Origin: Thermofilum sp.
GTDB taxonomy: Archaea; Thermoproteota; Thermoprotei; Thermofilales; Thermofilaceae
DNA length: 64,000 nucleotides
Direction: 5' to 3'
Assembly (NCBI GenBank): GCA_020832965.1
Contig: JAJHRM010000003.1
Coordinates: 1 to 64,000, forward strand
The notes beneath the pieces are model-generated. The model worked only from the letters and a program-made list of their open reading frames with translations. It had not been told where the DNA came from and ran no database searches. Of the stretch, positions 54,114-62,679 are shown in pieces; within the stretch, counting starts at the first letter, position 1, and each line of letters begins with the position of its first letter. Position numbers and translations under genes: made by a program.

Positions 54114-54186
54114 CTCGCGCTCCTGGCACACCCCAGGAACAAAATCCATAACCATGCACTAATGGCGGGCGTCAGATGGCGCGCGC
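54114..54186 (+). repeat. Solo family-1 right end at the S6e stop codon
   Basis: Short plus-strand copy: AAAATCCATAACCATGCACT, AATGGCGGGCGTCAGATGGC and terminal GCGCGC ending one base before the S6e stop codon (TTA, 54187-54189). A TCCTGG-CCAGGA stem lies at its left side. The hairpin arm has mutated. Confidence 0.55.
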
Positions 54187-54546
54187 TTACTCCTCATGCA
54201 CTACGACCACATTTATCTGTACAATGTCCTCGGAGATCGTGTTCCCGCGGATAAATTTCCTCCTGCGCTCCCCTTTCTCCTTGGGATGGTAGCCCGGGGG
54301 TCCCGAGAGTAGGAGGTAGCTCTTCCTAGCTCCATGAATGTCTGGTCTCATTGGTTCACCAGCTCTACCTGAGCCGCCTCTTATCTGAATCTTTATACCG
54401 GGTTTCCCGATGAGAGCGCCATCAATCACGTCGCCTATTCTATGCCCGATAAGTCTAAGAGCTTGTTCTCCGCTTACTTCTATTTGTTCAGCTTTCCCAG
54501 TCTTTGGATCCGAAACTACGATTTTGAACGACATTTTAGCAGACAT
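54187..54546 (-). CDS. rps6e: Ribosomal protein S6e
   Basis: 119 residues: SFKIVVSDPKTGKAEQIEVS, IGDVIDGALIGKPGIKIQIRG and the DIHGARKSYLLLSGPPGYHP and RRRKFIRGNTISEDIVQINV blocks identify archaeal eS6. The start at 54546 is followed by an in-frame ATG at 54534, which is also possible. Confidence 0.93.
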   Translation of the reverse strand: MSAKMSFKIVVSDPKTGKAEQIEVSGEQALRLIGHRIGDVIDGALIGKPGIKIQIRGGSGRAGEPMRPDIHGARKSYLLLSGPPGYHPKEKGERRRKFIRGNTISEDIVQINVVVVHEE

Positions 54547-54631
54547 GTAAACACCTTCCCCATAGGATTGGATGGTCTTTTTAAACTTTAGCTTTTGTGC
54601 TGATTTTAAAAATAAAACCTTTAATAGGAAT

Positions 54632-54820
54632 GCGCGCCTTGATGCATTAGCATCGTTCCTCTGCAGACGAGGGCGTCATCCAAGCATCGGGAGCTCACTT
54701 GCACGGGACCGAAGAGAGTGAACCGCTAAAAGGCGCTAGACTCCATGACCCCAGGCCCCACTGCAACACTAGGGTGCAGTGGGGCCGCCGCAACGCGGTG
54801 GAGACGAGGGTGCACGTGCG
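54632..54820 (+). repeat. Family-2 right-end relic
   Basis: Plus-strand copy of the family-2 module: GGGACCGAAGAGAGTGAACC, CTCCATGACCCCAGGCCCCA, a long CCCCACTGCA-ACACTAGGG-TGCAGTGGGG hairpin, then GCCGCCGCAACGCGGTGG. GCGCGCC and CACGTGCG are at the borders. It fills the S6e upstream gap. Confidence 0.6.
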
Positions 54821-54886
54821 ATGGGACGGCTAACACATATTTCGAAAGGCAAAAAATTTTAAATTTTTTAGGGCTTCATCACTACT

Positions 54887-55054
54887 ATGAATAGCGAAGG
54901 AGATCTAGTTAAGGTAAATTTCCGCTTAAACCTTGAAGATTACTACAAGGCGCTGGAGTTGGTAAGAAGGGGGGAATACTCTTCGATGAGCGAGCTAGTT
55001 AGGCATGCAGTTGCGCTTCTAGTATCTGAGTATAAGAAAGCTAGCCGCCCGTAA
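54887..55054 (+). CDS. Small ribbon-helix-helix-like DNA-binding protein
   Basis: 55 residues, translated directly. VKVNFRLNLEDYYKALELVR then GEYSSMSELVRHAVALLVSE gives the strand-helix-helix pattern of CopG/MetJ-type proteins. TTTTAAATTTTTTAGGG about 25 bp before the ATG fits a leaderless message. Target unknown. No toxin neighbour. Confidence 0.65.
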   Translation: MNSEGDLVKVNFRLNLEDYYKALELVRRGEYSSMSELVRHAVALLVSEYKKASRP

Positions 55055-55118
55055 GCGTATGCCGAAAAGCAAAAAACTTTTAAAGTTCTCATAAGCGTGA
55101 TAGTGAGGCGAAGTTTGA

Positions 55119-55340
55119 ATGGAAGAAGGCACGGTATCGATCCTGGCAGAATCACTGGGGAAAAATGTGCTTGTAAAGTTAAAGGGTGGGAGGGAGATCC
55201 GCGGTCTTCTAAAGAGTTATGATTACCATCTAAACCTCGTACTGGAGAATGCAGAGGAAATAAAGAGCGCAAAAACACGACAGCTTGGGACGATAATTGT
55301 TAGGGGAGACAATGTGATCCTAGTTTCACCTGTTCCCTAG
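55119..55340 (+). CDS. lsm: Sm-like protein (Lsm)
   Basis: 73 residues, complete Sm fold: Sm1 [33 protein letters not shown] and Sm2 [16 protein letters not shown] (quoted in part). Forms a heptameric RNA-binding ring. It is followed by L37e after 11 bp, a conserved archaeal pair. AAAAACTTTTAAAG about 40 bp upstream is a likely promoter. Confidence 0.93.
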   Translation: MEEGTVSILAESLGKNVLVKLKGGREIRGLLKSYDYHLNLVLENAEEIKSAKTRQLGTIIVRGDNVILVSPVP

Positions 55341-55351
55341 GGGCGCTGGAA

Positions 55352-55543
55352 ATGGTTAAGGGAACAACTTCCTTTGGAAAAAGAGGCAAGAAAAAAACTC
55401 ATATCAGATGTCGAAGGTGCGGGCACCATAGCTACAATGTCAAAAAAGGCTACTGCGCCCACTGTGGTTACGGGAAGTCAAAGAGGATCCGCAGCTATAG
55501 CTGGCAGAACAAGAAGACGGTAACACGCATCAGACTTGTTTAG
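55352..55543 (+). CDS. rpl37e: Ribosomal protein L37e
   Basis: 63 residues with the zinc ribbon [20 protein letters not shown], preceded by [17 protein letters not shown] and followed by [11 protein letters not shown]. Start probably GTG or ATG at 55352. Overlaps the convergent neighbour by 14 bp. Confidence 0.95.
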   Translation: MVKGTTSFGKRGKKKTHIRCRRCGHHSYNVKKGYCAHCGYGKSKRIRSYSWQNKKTVTRIRLV

Positions 55544-56027
55544 CCTGAACTTCGCGCATTAGCGTGTAGAGCGTCACCGCGACAACGCCAACGGCTCCAA
55601 TGTCTTCAGTTATTCCATCCGGGTGAACAGTCTCCCCGATCTTCATCTCTCTCTGTGTGAGACCAGGCTCTGAGCCCCCGAAGACTAAAAGTATTTTCTT
55701 TCGATCCTTAAGGGAGGGGAAAATCCGGGCCAGGGCCTCTGAGAGTTTTACACCGCCATACTTACCCGGTACTACAACTAGAGTAATCTCGGGCTGCAGG
55801 AGGTCCAAGACTTCGGGTAAATCAGCCAGGAAGATGACATTTGCGTTATAGCGTAAGGCTAGTTTCTGTGCCTCTGGGAGACCTATCTGTGCAGCGGGAC
55901 CAACGGCCTTAGATATTACAAGGGTCTTGTAACCAAGGCCAAAGGCTATTCTCGCAGTCTCAGCTACACGTTGCGAACTGTTAGTGTTATGCAGCACCGG
56001 TATAAACCTATCAAGCATAGCGATCAC
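55530..56027 (-). CDS. SPOUT-like protein (COG4080/DUF2122 type)
   Basis: 165 residues. [20 protein letters not shown], a central [20 protein letters not shown] and [20 protein letters not shown] resemble archaeal proteins of COG4080, thought to have a knotted SPOUT methyltransferase fold although sometimes named RecB-like. Activity untested. ATG at 56027 or 56018. Confidence 0.6.
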   Translation of the reverse strand: MIAMLDRFIPVLHNTNSSQRVAETARIAFGLGYKTLVISKAVGPAAQIGLPEAQKLALRYNANVIFLADLPEVLDLLQPEITLVVVPGKYGGVKLSEALARIFPSLKDRKKILLVFGGSEPGLTQREMKIGETVHPDGITEDIGAVGVVAVTLYTLMREVQAKQV

Positions 56028-56072
56028 TTCCAGGTGAGCATGCTAGGTAAAGAACCTTTTGCCGATAAGGTG

Positions 56073-57029
56073 CTAGCTTTCTGCCAGGATTCTTCTGACT
56101 TCAGATGCTATTGCTCGCGCCAATGGAACGGGGACAGCTTCGCCTACCTGGTTAAACTGGGACTCTTTGCTTCCAACGAATACATGGTCGTCAGGGAAAC
56201 CCATCAGACGGGCGTGTTCGCGAACTGTTAGAAGCCGATGTTCAAAGGGGTGGATAAATCTGGTAGAGCCCATAACTGTTGGGGCGAGCTTGTAAGGGTG
56301 TAGCCTGACTAAGTTGCCGAGGATGCGTTTTCCGTATCCTTTATAATGTATGAGGGGTTCCCCCCATTTCAGCTTAACTATCCTCCTAAGCTTACCCGCG
56401 CTTAGCGTGACTGGTTCATGGTTGGGAATCTCGTAATACGGGTCTGGCGGCGGCAAGTCCCCTATAGCCTCCCATACTGTCGTCTTCTTGTTTGTCTTTT
56501 TCGGGTTAATCTTCTTGTTAGAGACAAATACGCGTACACGATGTGATGGTGTGCCATAATCTTCGGCTTTTAGAATATTAAAGTATACGTCGGGATAGCC
56601 TACGCGGGCAAATTCCTCTCGAATAACTTCTCCCAAGCCACCATCAAGTATTCCTGGTACATTCTCCATGACGAAGACCTCTGGCTCCAAATCCCCAACT
56701 ATTCGAATAAAATGTAGCACAAGGGATCCAAGAGTGTCCACATAAAGCCTGTTGAGGGGTTCTTTTTCTCTATTGGGATTAGCGCGTGTATAGCCCTCAC
56801 ATGGAGGACCACCGATAATTACTTCCGGCCTTTCCCGAAGTTCACGTAAGATGTCCAATGAGTGCAGCTCCCTAATATCACTTACAAAGACCCGAGCCCT
56901 CGGAAAGTTCAAGGCAAAGGAGGAAGCAGCGCTGCCGTCTAGCTCCACAGCCCCCACTATCTCGAATCCCTCCTCGTGGAACCCTCTGCTAAATCCTCCT
57001 GCACCAGCAAACAAGTCCAAGACCCGCAT
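56073..57029 (-). CDS. DNA (cytosine-5)-methyltransferase
   Basis: 318 residues from ATG 57029. Motif I DLFAGAGGFSRGF, motif IV GGPPCEGYT with the catalytic Cys, motif VI VFVMENVPG, motif VIII SHRVRVFV and motif X NQVGEAVPVPLARAIA are all present, so it should be active. The target-recognition region (about 190-270) gives no specificity clue. No restriction nuclease gene adjoins it. A longer frame would run into the RNase P RNA gene. Confidence 0.88.
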   Translation of the reverse strand: MRVLDLFAGAGGFSRGFHEEGFEIVGAVELDGSAASSFALNFPRARVFVSDIRELHSLDILRELRERPEVIIGGPPCEGYTRANPNREKEPLNRLYVDTLGSLVLHFIRIVGDLEPEVFVMENVPGILDGGLGEVIREEFARVGYPDVYFNILKAEDYGTPSHRVRVFVSNKKINPKKTNKKTTVWEAIGDLPPPDPYYEIPNHEPVTLSAGKLRRIVKLKWGEPLIHYKGYGKRILGNLVRLHPYKLAPTVMGSTRFIHPFEHRLLTVREHARLMGFPDDHVFVGSKESQFNQVGEAVPVPLARAIASEVRRILAES

Positions 57030-57079
57030 TACAACCTCAAGCGTAAAAACATGTTCTAAAAAATAACTACTTCCAAGAA

Positions 57080-57396
57080 GGGGCACCAAGTGGCGCGGTC
57101 GTACCCCACTCTTCTGTTTAGGCGGCATCTGTCTAAGGGTCTACCCGGGGCCTCCCCGCGGGCCTCATAGGCCCCTGCTTGACCCTCCCCCTGCAGGATC
57201 AGCATTCCACGCAAGCCTGCCACGTCGTCGCCACTCGGAAGTGGGTCATCCACATTCATGGCAGGGGCAATCGCTGATCCCCGGTTTCTCACCGTGCCGC
57301 TTACGCGGCTGCAGGTCCGCGGAGGTGAGGGGGTTCCGCAGTCCGCCTCGTCGCCGAGGCGGACCGGAGGCCGCCCGCCGGACCACTTGGCGCCCC
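57080..57396 (-). ncRNA. rnpB: RNase P RNA
   Basis: 317-nt GC-rich RNA on the minus strand. The 5' end GGGGCGCCAAGTGG pairs with the 3' end CCACTTGGTGCCCC (helix P1, 14 bp with one G:U). A perfect P3-like hairpin GTCCGCCTC-GGCGAC-GAGGCGGAC follows. Near the 3' end AGACAGATGCC and ACAGAAGAGTGGGGTA match conserved region V, and its GAGTGGGG can pair with CCCCCTC to form P4 with a bulged U. It is the catalytic part of tRNA 5' processing; its protein Rpp29 is at 14662. The open frames across this stretch are not genes. Confidence 0.87.
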
Positions 57397-57418
57397 AATA
57401 AGTAGAAAGCAGGTTGGC

Positions 57419-57429
57419 TATACATTTTT
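57419..57429 (-). promoter_or_regulatory. TATA-like box of the RNase P RNA gene
   Basis: On the minus strand AAAAATGTAT lies about 25-30 bp before the RNA 5' end, in the 47-bp AT-rich spacer between the SRP RNA and RNase P RNA genes. Confidence 0.55.
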
Positions 57430-57443
57430 CGGCAAGGCAAGTT

Positions 57444-57769
57444 GCCCGGCGGCGTCCCCCAATGGTGGCCCAACCCGCAACAGGGGCTGCTCCGAAAACC
57501 ATCCTCCAGCCGCCGTCTCCACGAACACGCCTCGGAGGCCTTAGGGCCGCTCCCTCCCGGGCCTAACCCGTTTCGACCTCTACTGCGTAAGACCCCCTCC
57601 TACGAGTGAGTCTTACGCAGACGAGGCGTCCCGTGGTGACGGCTCTCACAGGCGGCTCGAAGCAGTCTTTCTGCCGCGGGCTGGACGCCCATAGGGGTTA
57701 ACGCCCCCCACCATTAGCCCGTTTGTGGCTGAGGGGAGGGCTGGCCCCCTGGGGCTTGTCCCGCCGGGC
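57444..57769 (-). ncRNA. ffs: Signal recognition particle RNA (7S)
   Basis: 326 nt on the minus strand. Helix 1 is GCCCGGCGG/CCGCCGGGC, joining the two ends as in archaea. Helix 5 pairs can be traced stepwise (CCAGCCCGC/GCGGGTTGG, AGCCGCC/GGCGGCT, GCCGTC/GACGGC, GACGCCTCG/CGAGGCGT). Helix 6 is CTGCGTAAGAC/GTCTTACGCAG capped by a GUAG (GNAR) loop. Helix 8 is TTAGGCCC-GGGA-GGGAGCGGCCCTAA with the conserved loop. It pairs functionally with FtsY, encoded at 47918. Confidence 0.92.
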
Positions 57770-57787
57770 GGGTATAACATGGAAAAA

Positions 57788-57797
57788 GGTTTTATTT
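57788..57797 (-). promoter_or_regulatory. TATA-like box of the SRP RNA gene
   Basis: On the minus strand AAATAAAACC lies about 20-28 bp before the 5' end of helix 1. The divergent Rpo7 gene begins 70 bp away. Confidence 0.6.
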
Positions 57798-57867
57798 GCA
57801 TTTCGGTTACGGTAGCTGCTACTGTATGAAAATCTTTAAAAAACGACAAAATTAACTAAGCAAAAGT

Positions 57868-58458
57868 ATGTACAAGCTAGTAGAGTTTAGCGATGTGATC
57901 AGGGTCCCCCCGAGATTATTCGGTAGGCCCCTAAAGCAAGCGGCCCTAGAAATTTTGAAAGAAGAGTTTGAGGGCAGGGTTATTCAGGGTGTAGGACTAA
58001 TAATCACTGTCCTGGATGCTGAGGTCTCTGAGTATGGCTACTTGACTTGGGGGGATGGCGCTCCTTACCATGAAGCCAGGTTTAAAGCCTTAGTATATAG
58101 CCCAGTACAAAACGAGATCATTGAAGGAGAAGTTATGCTCGTTGAAAATATAGGATTAACAGTTCGGCTGGGACCTGTGGATGGTTTTGTCCACAAATCA
58201 CAAATCTATCCATCAAAGAACATAGTTTATGATCGCGAAAACGGCGTCGTCCTGATACAGGATGATAAGGGTGCTAGGACTATAAGAAAGGGAGATATTG
58301 TGAGGACGCGTGTCGTTGGAATGGCTTACGATGAGCAGAAAGGGCAGTTAAGAGTAAGGTTAACCATGCGTCAACCGTATCTTGGTAAGCTGGAATTCAT
58401 AAGGGAACAACTTGAGAAAATCAGGGGTCAGGGCGAGAAGGGTGGTGAAAAAGCGTAA
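57868..58458 (+). CDS. rpo7: RNA polymerase subunit Rpo7 (RpoE')
   Basis: 196 residues. N-terminal tip domain (VIRVPPRLFGRPLKQAALEI) and C-terminal S1 domain (EVMLVENIGLTVRLGPVDGF; RVRLTMRQPYLGKLEFI). Forms the stalk with Rpo4. Overlaps the spt4 gene by 14 bp. Confidence 0.95.
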   Translation: MYKLVEFSDVIRVPPRLFGRPLKQAALEILKEEFEGRVIQGVGLIITVLDAEVSEYGYLTWGDGAPYHEARFKALVYSPVQNEIIEGEVMLVENIGLTVRLGPVDGFVHKSQIYPSKNIVYDRENGVVLIQDDKGARTIRKGDIVRTRVVGMAYDEQKGQLRVRLTMRQPYLGKLEFIREQLEKIRGQGEKGGEKA

Positions 58459-58651
58459 ACTTCCACTTAAAGCATGTGTGAAGTGTAAAACATTAGTGCA
58501 AGATGGAGTAGAGGTCTGCCCTGTTTGTGGGTCGAGAGAATTTACCGAGGAATGGGATGGAATTGTAGGCATTCTTAATCCTGAGAAGTCTGAGGTTGCA
58601 AGGATACTTTCCATAAAGCAGAAGGGATTATTCAGTATAAAAGTACGTTAG
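58445..58651 (+). CDS. spt4: Transcription elongation factor Spt4 (RpoE'')
   Basis: 68 residues from GTG 58445. Zinc ribbon CVKC...CPVCGS with SREFTEEWDGIVGILNPEKSEVARIL after it is diagnostic. Partner of Spt5. Neighbouring GTG 58442 is an alternative start. Lies in the usual rpo7-spt4 pair. Confidence 0.93.
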   Translation: MKKRKLPLKACVKCKTLVQDGVEVCPVCGSREFTEEWDGIVGILNPEKSEVARILSIKQKGLFSIKVR

Positions 58652-58839
58652 CGCAAGTGCCCAGAGCTTCTTCGGGTAAAAAAGGGTAAGTGCCTTCAAA
58701 AAGCAAAGCTGTGCGGCAAGCTGGCCTGCACCATTACAGCTCTCAGCGTGTAACACCTAGAGGCGTGCGCGCTATACTGATAGCTGTGATACGTTTTCCC
58801 GCGAGAGGTTTTTTAGAAGGCTAGTTGATTTTTGTGCTC

Positions 58840-59835
58840 ATGGCTGGACAGGAAAAAATGATCCTGCGCAAAGAATTACTGCGCGAGCCTGTGAAAGACG
58901 TCAGGCTCATGGACATAGCAGATGAATCAGAAGAACTTATGGAGAAGTATAGGTCGATAGGTGGGTTCTCCACAAAATATTTGGTGAAGGCAGCTGACAT
59001 CTTGCTTGAAGCCATCACTAGCTCCACCAGAATAGCTATGGCTTTCCCAGCAAACCTAGTCTCAACGGGCGTTAGGGGGCTGATTGCCGACTTAATAAGG
59101 GCAGGGCTCAGCGATGTGGTTATGACCACCGGGGGCACATTTGACCATGATATTGCACGTGGGTTAGGGTGCAGCTACTACGTAGGAGAATTCGAGATGG
59201 ACGATGCTCTCTTGAAAGAGCTAGAAATACATAGGCTTGGCAACATTCTCATACCAATGGAAAACTACGGTCCGCCTATTGAGAAATTTGTACATGAAAT
59301 GATGGAGGAACTCTCGAAAACAAAGGACTCGTGGAGCACTTACGAGCTTGCACACGAGTGCGGCAGAAGGATAAAGGATGAAACGTCTATACTTAAAGCT
59401 GTTTTCGACAGGAATAGACTGCTCTTCTCGCCTGGAATCTTTGACTCGGCCTTCGGAACAGCCATATTCACATTTAATGAGAAACGGCGCTCAAAGAGTT
59501 TACCTAGCCAAGTCAAGCTGGACTTGATTGAGGACGAGAGAAAGATAGCCGAGTACGTGTATTCAGTGGACAGCCTGACGGGGATAATACTTGGAGGAGG
59601 GATTTCTAAGCATCACCTAATATGGTGGGCGCAGTTTAGAGGAGGGCTCGACTATGCCATTCAGATAACTTCTGCACCTGAGTGGGATGGAAGCTTGTCA
59701 GGAGCTAGAACTCGGGAGGCGATTAGCTGGGGAAAGATAAAGCCTCAAGCGAAGCACGTAACCGTGCCTGGTGACGTTACGTTTTTGTTTCCACTACTAA
59801 TTGGATATGTAGCTAAAAAGGCTGGGATCGTCTAA
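58840..59835 (+). CDS. dys: Deoxyhypusine synthase
   Basis: 331 residues from ATG 58840. NAD-binding and active-site blocks are AFPANLVSTGVRGL, VMTTGGTFDHDIARGLG, GIILGGGISKHH and WDGSLSGARTREAISWGKI, the last with the catalytic Lys. It moves a butylamine group from spermidine to the lysine of aIF5A, encoded in the same window at 61996. Confidence 0.94.
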   Translation: MAGQEKMILRKELLREPVKDVRLMDIADESEELMEKYRSIGGFSTKYLVKAADILLEAITSSTRIAMAFPANLVSTGVRGLIADLIRAGLSDVVMTTGGTFDHDIARGLGCSYYVGEFEMDDALLKELEIHRLGNILIPMENYGPPIEKFVHEMMEELSKTKDSWSTYELAHECGRRIKDETSILKAVFDRNRLLFSPGIFDSAFGTAIFTFNEKRRSKSLPSQVKLDLIEDERKIAEYVYSVDSLTGIILGGGISKHHLIWWAQFRGGLDYAIQITSAPEWDGSLSGARTREAISWGKIKPQAKHVTVPGDVTFLFPLLIGYVAKKAGIV

Positions 59836-60872
59836 TGCAGGGCGGGAGCATTCAAGCAGAACTCACTGCTATCCTGCTGTGCTCATCATTGGCGTACGTA
59901 GTAGTAAAAATTGTAACACCAAGGATCATAGAGCTGCATCTCAAGTGGGGTCTGAGCAGGCCTGATGCTCATAAGCCTGGCAATCCATTAATTGCCCACA
60001 GTGGAGGAGTACCACTTTTCATAGGATTTATAGCAGCGCTGCTCATCTTTACGTTGCTTTGCTCATTGGACTACTCTTCGCTTATAAAAATCATAGCTGT
60101 TGCTTCAAGTGCAGCAATAATTTTTGCAATCGGATTTATCGATGATAAAAAGATTTTAAGCGGACCAACGAAAACAATTTCAAGCATTTTTGCAATTGTT
60201 CCCATAGCTGTTCTAGCCTATTTCGAGCCAGTTGCCATCCAGTGGGGGAGACCCATAATACCAATCATTGGCAGGATGCGAATGACGATAATCTACTGGT
60301 TTCTGCTACCGTTTTCGATTGCTGGCGCAGCGAATGCCGTTAATATGCTAGATGTTTTAAATGGCATCGTCCCCGGAACTTCTATAGTTATCTTTGCAGT
60401 TTTGTCAATCATCAGTCTTCTGAGAAGTGATATGTTGCTTTTTACAATAACGGCATTTGCTTTAGCGACTTTACTCGCATATTATCCATTTAACGCTTAT
60501 CCAGCGCGAATATTCAACGGCGATAGTGGCAGCCTTTTTATTGGAGGTCTTCTTGGAGCAATAGCTGTAGTCTTTCACTTGGAGTTCATAACGCTTGTTC
60601 TGCTCCTACCACACATCCTCAACGGTCTTTTTGTCTTAATAAGTTTCAGAGGCTTCAAGGAACATCGAGAAGTGAAAGCCAGACCAATCCTCGTCGAGAA
60701 CGGGAGTCTCAGGTCAAATCCTGACCCTCGAGCGCCCCTCACACTAACACGTCTCATATTGCATCTAACAGGGCCGGCGACGGAAAAAGAGGTTACACAT
60801 GTGTACATAGCGCTGGAGTGCATAGCTGCAGTCCTAGCCTTTATATCATATCTACTGACTCCCTGGGGGTGA
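59835..60872 (+). CDS. GPT/MraY-family polyprenyl-phosphate sugar-phosphate transferase
   Basis: 345 residues with about ten membrane helices. Conserved loops are GLSRPDAHKPGNPLIAHSGG, the DDxx motif in GFIDDKKILSG, NAVNMLDVLNG and NGDSGSLFIGG. It probably starts lipid-linked glycan assembly for protein N-glycosylation (AglH-like). ATG overlaps the dys stop by one base (TAATG). Confidence 0.85.
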   Translation: MQGGSIQAELTAILLCSSLAYVVVKIVTPRIIELHLKWGLSRPDAHKPGNPLIAHSGGVPLFIGFIAALLIFTLLCSLDYSSLIKIIAVASSAAIIFAIGFIDDKKILSGPTKTISSIFAIVPIAVLAYFEPVAIQWGRPIIPIIGRMRMTIIYWFLLPFSIAGAANAVNMLDVLNGIVPGTSIVIFAVLSIISLLRSDMLLFTITAFALATLLAYYPFNAYPARIFNGDSGSLFIGGLLGAIAVVFHLEFITLVLLLPHILNGLFVLISFRGFKEHREVKARPILVENGSLRSNPDPRAPLTLTRLILHLTGPATEKEVTHVYIALECIAAVLAFISYLLTPWG

Positions 60873-60876
60873 CTCG

Positions 60877-61098
60877 GTGCCAAGAATTTCCCAAAAGGCA
60901 AGGGCTCTAGCAATATTGTCAGGGGTACTAGTGGTATTTTGGTTCTCATTGATAGGCTTAATAATGCTTGCAGACCTTATGGCTAAGGAGATTCAGGGGA
61001 GCATCCTCAGAAGTGTAGTGGGCATTCTCCTCCTAGGACTTTGGGTTTTGTTAATAGCTTTTATAACCGAGCTTCTACGTAAGAAAATTGCTTCGTGA
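60877..61098 (+). CDS. Small two-helix membrane protein
   Basis: 73 residues from GTG; not recognised. Two hydrophobic segments (LSGVLVVFWFSLIGLIMLAD; VVGILLLGLWVLLIAFITE) with a basic tail. It follows the transferase by 4 bp and may assist it. Overlaps the convergent PPAT gene by 24 bp. Confidence 0.55.
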   Translation: MPRISQKARALAILSGVLVVFWFSLIGLIMLADLMAKEIQGSILRSVVGILLLGLWVLLIAFITELLRKKIAS

Positions 61099-61527
61099 CC
61101 GACTACTTAGCGTCTCTCTCCATAGCAACGTGCTTGAAAGCTTTGTCCCCCCGTAACTTAAAACCTCGATGGAGTAAACTTTAAGGGGCGTAAGTCCTTT
61201 AAGCCTTCTGAGCAAATTGATTTTCAGAGCCCCAGGAAGCGTTTCCTCACTCACAAAAATGCAGTCAGATTCTGCATCTGATATCGCTGGCCCATACTCG
61301 TCATTAATCGGCACAATACTGACGCTCAACGAGGGGTCCTGTTGTTTCAAAAAAAGAAAAATGGTTAAAGCTCTTAGCTCATAGGGCTCGACAGGATGGG
61401 GCTTCCGAAATTTCTCAAGGTACTCATCACTTGTTACCCCAACCAGGACTTTCTCGGATTTTGAAGCTGCAAAACTTAAGAGAAGTCTATGACCCCTATG
61501 CAGCAAGGAAAAGGTACCTCCAATCAC
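61075..61527 (-). CDS. coaD: Archaeal phosphopantetheine adenylyltransferase
   Basis: 150 residues. Nucleotidyltransferase motif GGTFSLLHRGHRLLL at the N-terminus, VGVTSDEYLEKFRKPHPVEP and CIFVSEETLPGALKINLLR match the archaeal PPAT (COG1019). Makes dephospho-CoA; the next enzyme is at 11600. The GTG at 61527 gives an unusually tight N-terminus; the frame is open a little further upstream. An insertion lies 55 bp upstream. Confidence 0.85.
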   Translation of the reverse strand: MIGGTFSLLHRGHRLLLSFAASKSEKVLVGVTSDEYLEKFRKPHPVEPYELRALTIFLFLKQQDPSLSVSIVPINDEYGPAISDAESDCIFVSEETLPGALKINLLRRLKGLTPLKVYSIEVLSYGGTKLSSTLLWRETLSSRSRSNFLT

Positions 61528-61594
61528 GCCCTTTCTACAGTCTTTTCTTAACAGCCCAGGTCCCTCGTAGGTATACTCAGCATATCAGCACTCA

Positions 61595-61926
61595 GTGCGT
61601 GTCACCTGTTGCCCCGCCTTTTCGCGGGGTTATGGTTTTATAGGTTTTACTCTTGAGGGTGTAGCTAGGAAGCTGAGTACCCCGATTTGCCTTGGCAGCT
61701 GTACTTCTATGCTCAGCGCCTCAAGCCCCCTAGCCATTACACCCAAGCCATCGTTCACGTCCGCGTGCAATGTGTACCCGTAGGGGCAAGTGACCAGACC
61801 CCTGGGCTCCCTCACGATCTCCACTCCCTGCTTGCTCTGCTCCTCGACCCACAGCCTCCCTGAGCCACCAACCCCGAGCCCCGGGGTCCTTGCCGGTACG
61901 GCTAGACTCCCTTATCATGTGCACGC
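61595..61926 (-). mobile_element. Family-1 tnpB 3' module flanked by TATCAGCACTCA
   Basis: 332 bp beginning GTGCGTGTCACC and ending ATGTGCACGC. The first 234 bp (from 61592) are identical to 49862-50095. A remnant with VPARTPGLGVG and EEQSKQGVEIVREP precedes the zinc-ribbon half on the minus strand. The 12-bp TATCAGCACTCA is repeated exactly at 61583-61594 and 61927-61938. Confidence 0.78.
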
Positions 61927-61995
61927 TATCAGCACTCAAGATCACAGTCATCGCGTTATGCTCGCGCCTGCCTGGCTCATCACGTCACTTTTCTC

Positions 61996-62394
61996 TCACG
62001 TCCGGACACGCATTATTTTCGGCCGTCCCATCACTTCCCAGACTTCTACCTCGACCCCCTCATTAAGCTTTGCTTTTATGTCCTCCTCCTGTGGCATAAG
62101 CATCTCGAAAGTGGTGTAGTCCTCTAGGTTCATTAGCTGTAAGCTTTCGCCCATAATTGCTACCACTTGGGCTGTAAACTTCCTTACTACCGGAACTTCT
62201 ACTCGTGCGTCAGTTGGTAGGACGATGCTTCGCTTCCCCCCGTCAAAAAACCCTACACCAACTATCCTGGCCTTAGCAGAACCATGCTTTCCCGTCTTGC
62301 TTTTCTCAACCTCAACTACTTTACATGGCTCACCATCTATTACTATGAAGGAGCCAACCTTTATGTTTCCTGCCTCCTCGGGTCGTGTACTCAT
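61996..62394 (-). CDS. eif5a: Translation factor aIF5A
   Basis: 132 residues. SKTGKHGSAKARIVGVGFFD contains the lysine to be hypusinated; GSFIVIDGEPCKVVEVEKSK precedes it, and an OB fold follows. Helps peptide bond formation at difficult sequences. Deoxyhypusine synthase is 2.2 kb away. Confidence 0.95.
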   Translation of the reverse strand: MSTRPEEAGNIKVGSFIVIDGEPCKVVEVEKSKTGKHGSAKARIVGVGFFDGGKRSIVLPTDARVEVPVVRKFTAQVVAIMGESLQLMNLEDYTTFEMLMPQEEDIKAKLNEGVEVEVWEVMGRPKIMRVRT

Positions 62395-62400
62395 GTTGAT

Positions 62401-62679
62401 CAGCGCGTGTGCCGCCTGTTACCCCGCCTATTCGCGGGGTTATGTTCTTCACTTTGAGGGTGTTGGTAAAAAGCTTTTCGTTATGCTGCGCTCTGGTAGA
62501 TGCACCACTAAACGTAATTCCCTTGCCATTACGTCCAGTCCACTGTTCACGTCACTGCGCATATGTGTTTATGTGGGCACGTGACAAGTCCTGAGGCACC
62601 CTCGCAAACCCGCACCCATGGTAAGCGCATGTTCTCGTTGTGCCGTCCTCGCTCACCGCGAAGGCAGCGCGCGCTGCTG
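62401..62679 (-). repeat. Family-1 right-end relic between aIF5A and SerRS
   Basis: Right-end hairpin CCCCGCCTATTCGCGGGG with CAGCGCGTGTGCCGCC at its border, followed by worn TnpB tail (CTACCAGAGCGCAGCATAACG-type when read on the minus strand, part shown). AGCGCGCGCTGCTG closes it just before the SerRS stop codon at 62680. No direct repeat seen. Confidence 0.6.

Noticed and set aside
57056..57502. Open minus-strand frame of about 148 codons across 57.1-57.5 kb
   Set aside because: The stretch folds as RNase P RNA with a 14-bp closing helix and conserved region V; the frame is a by-product of high GC content.
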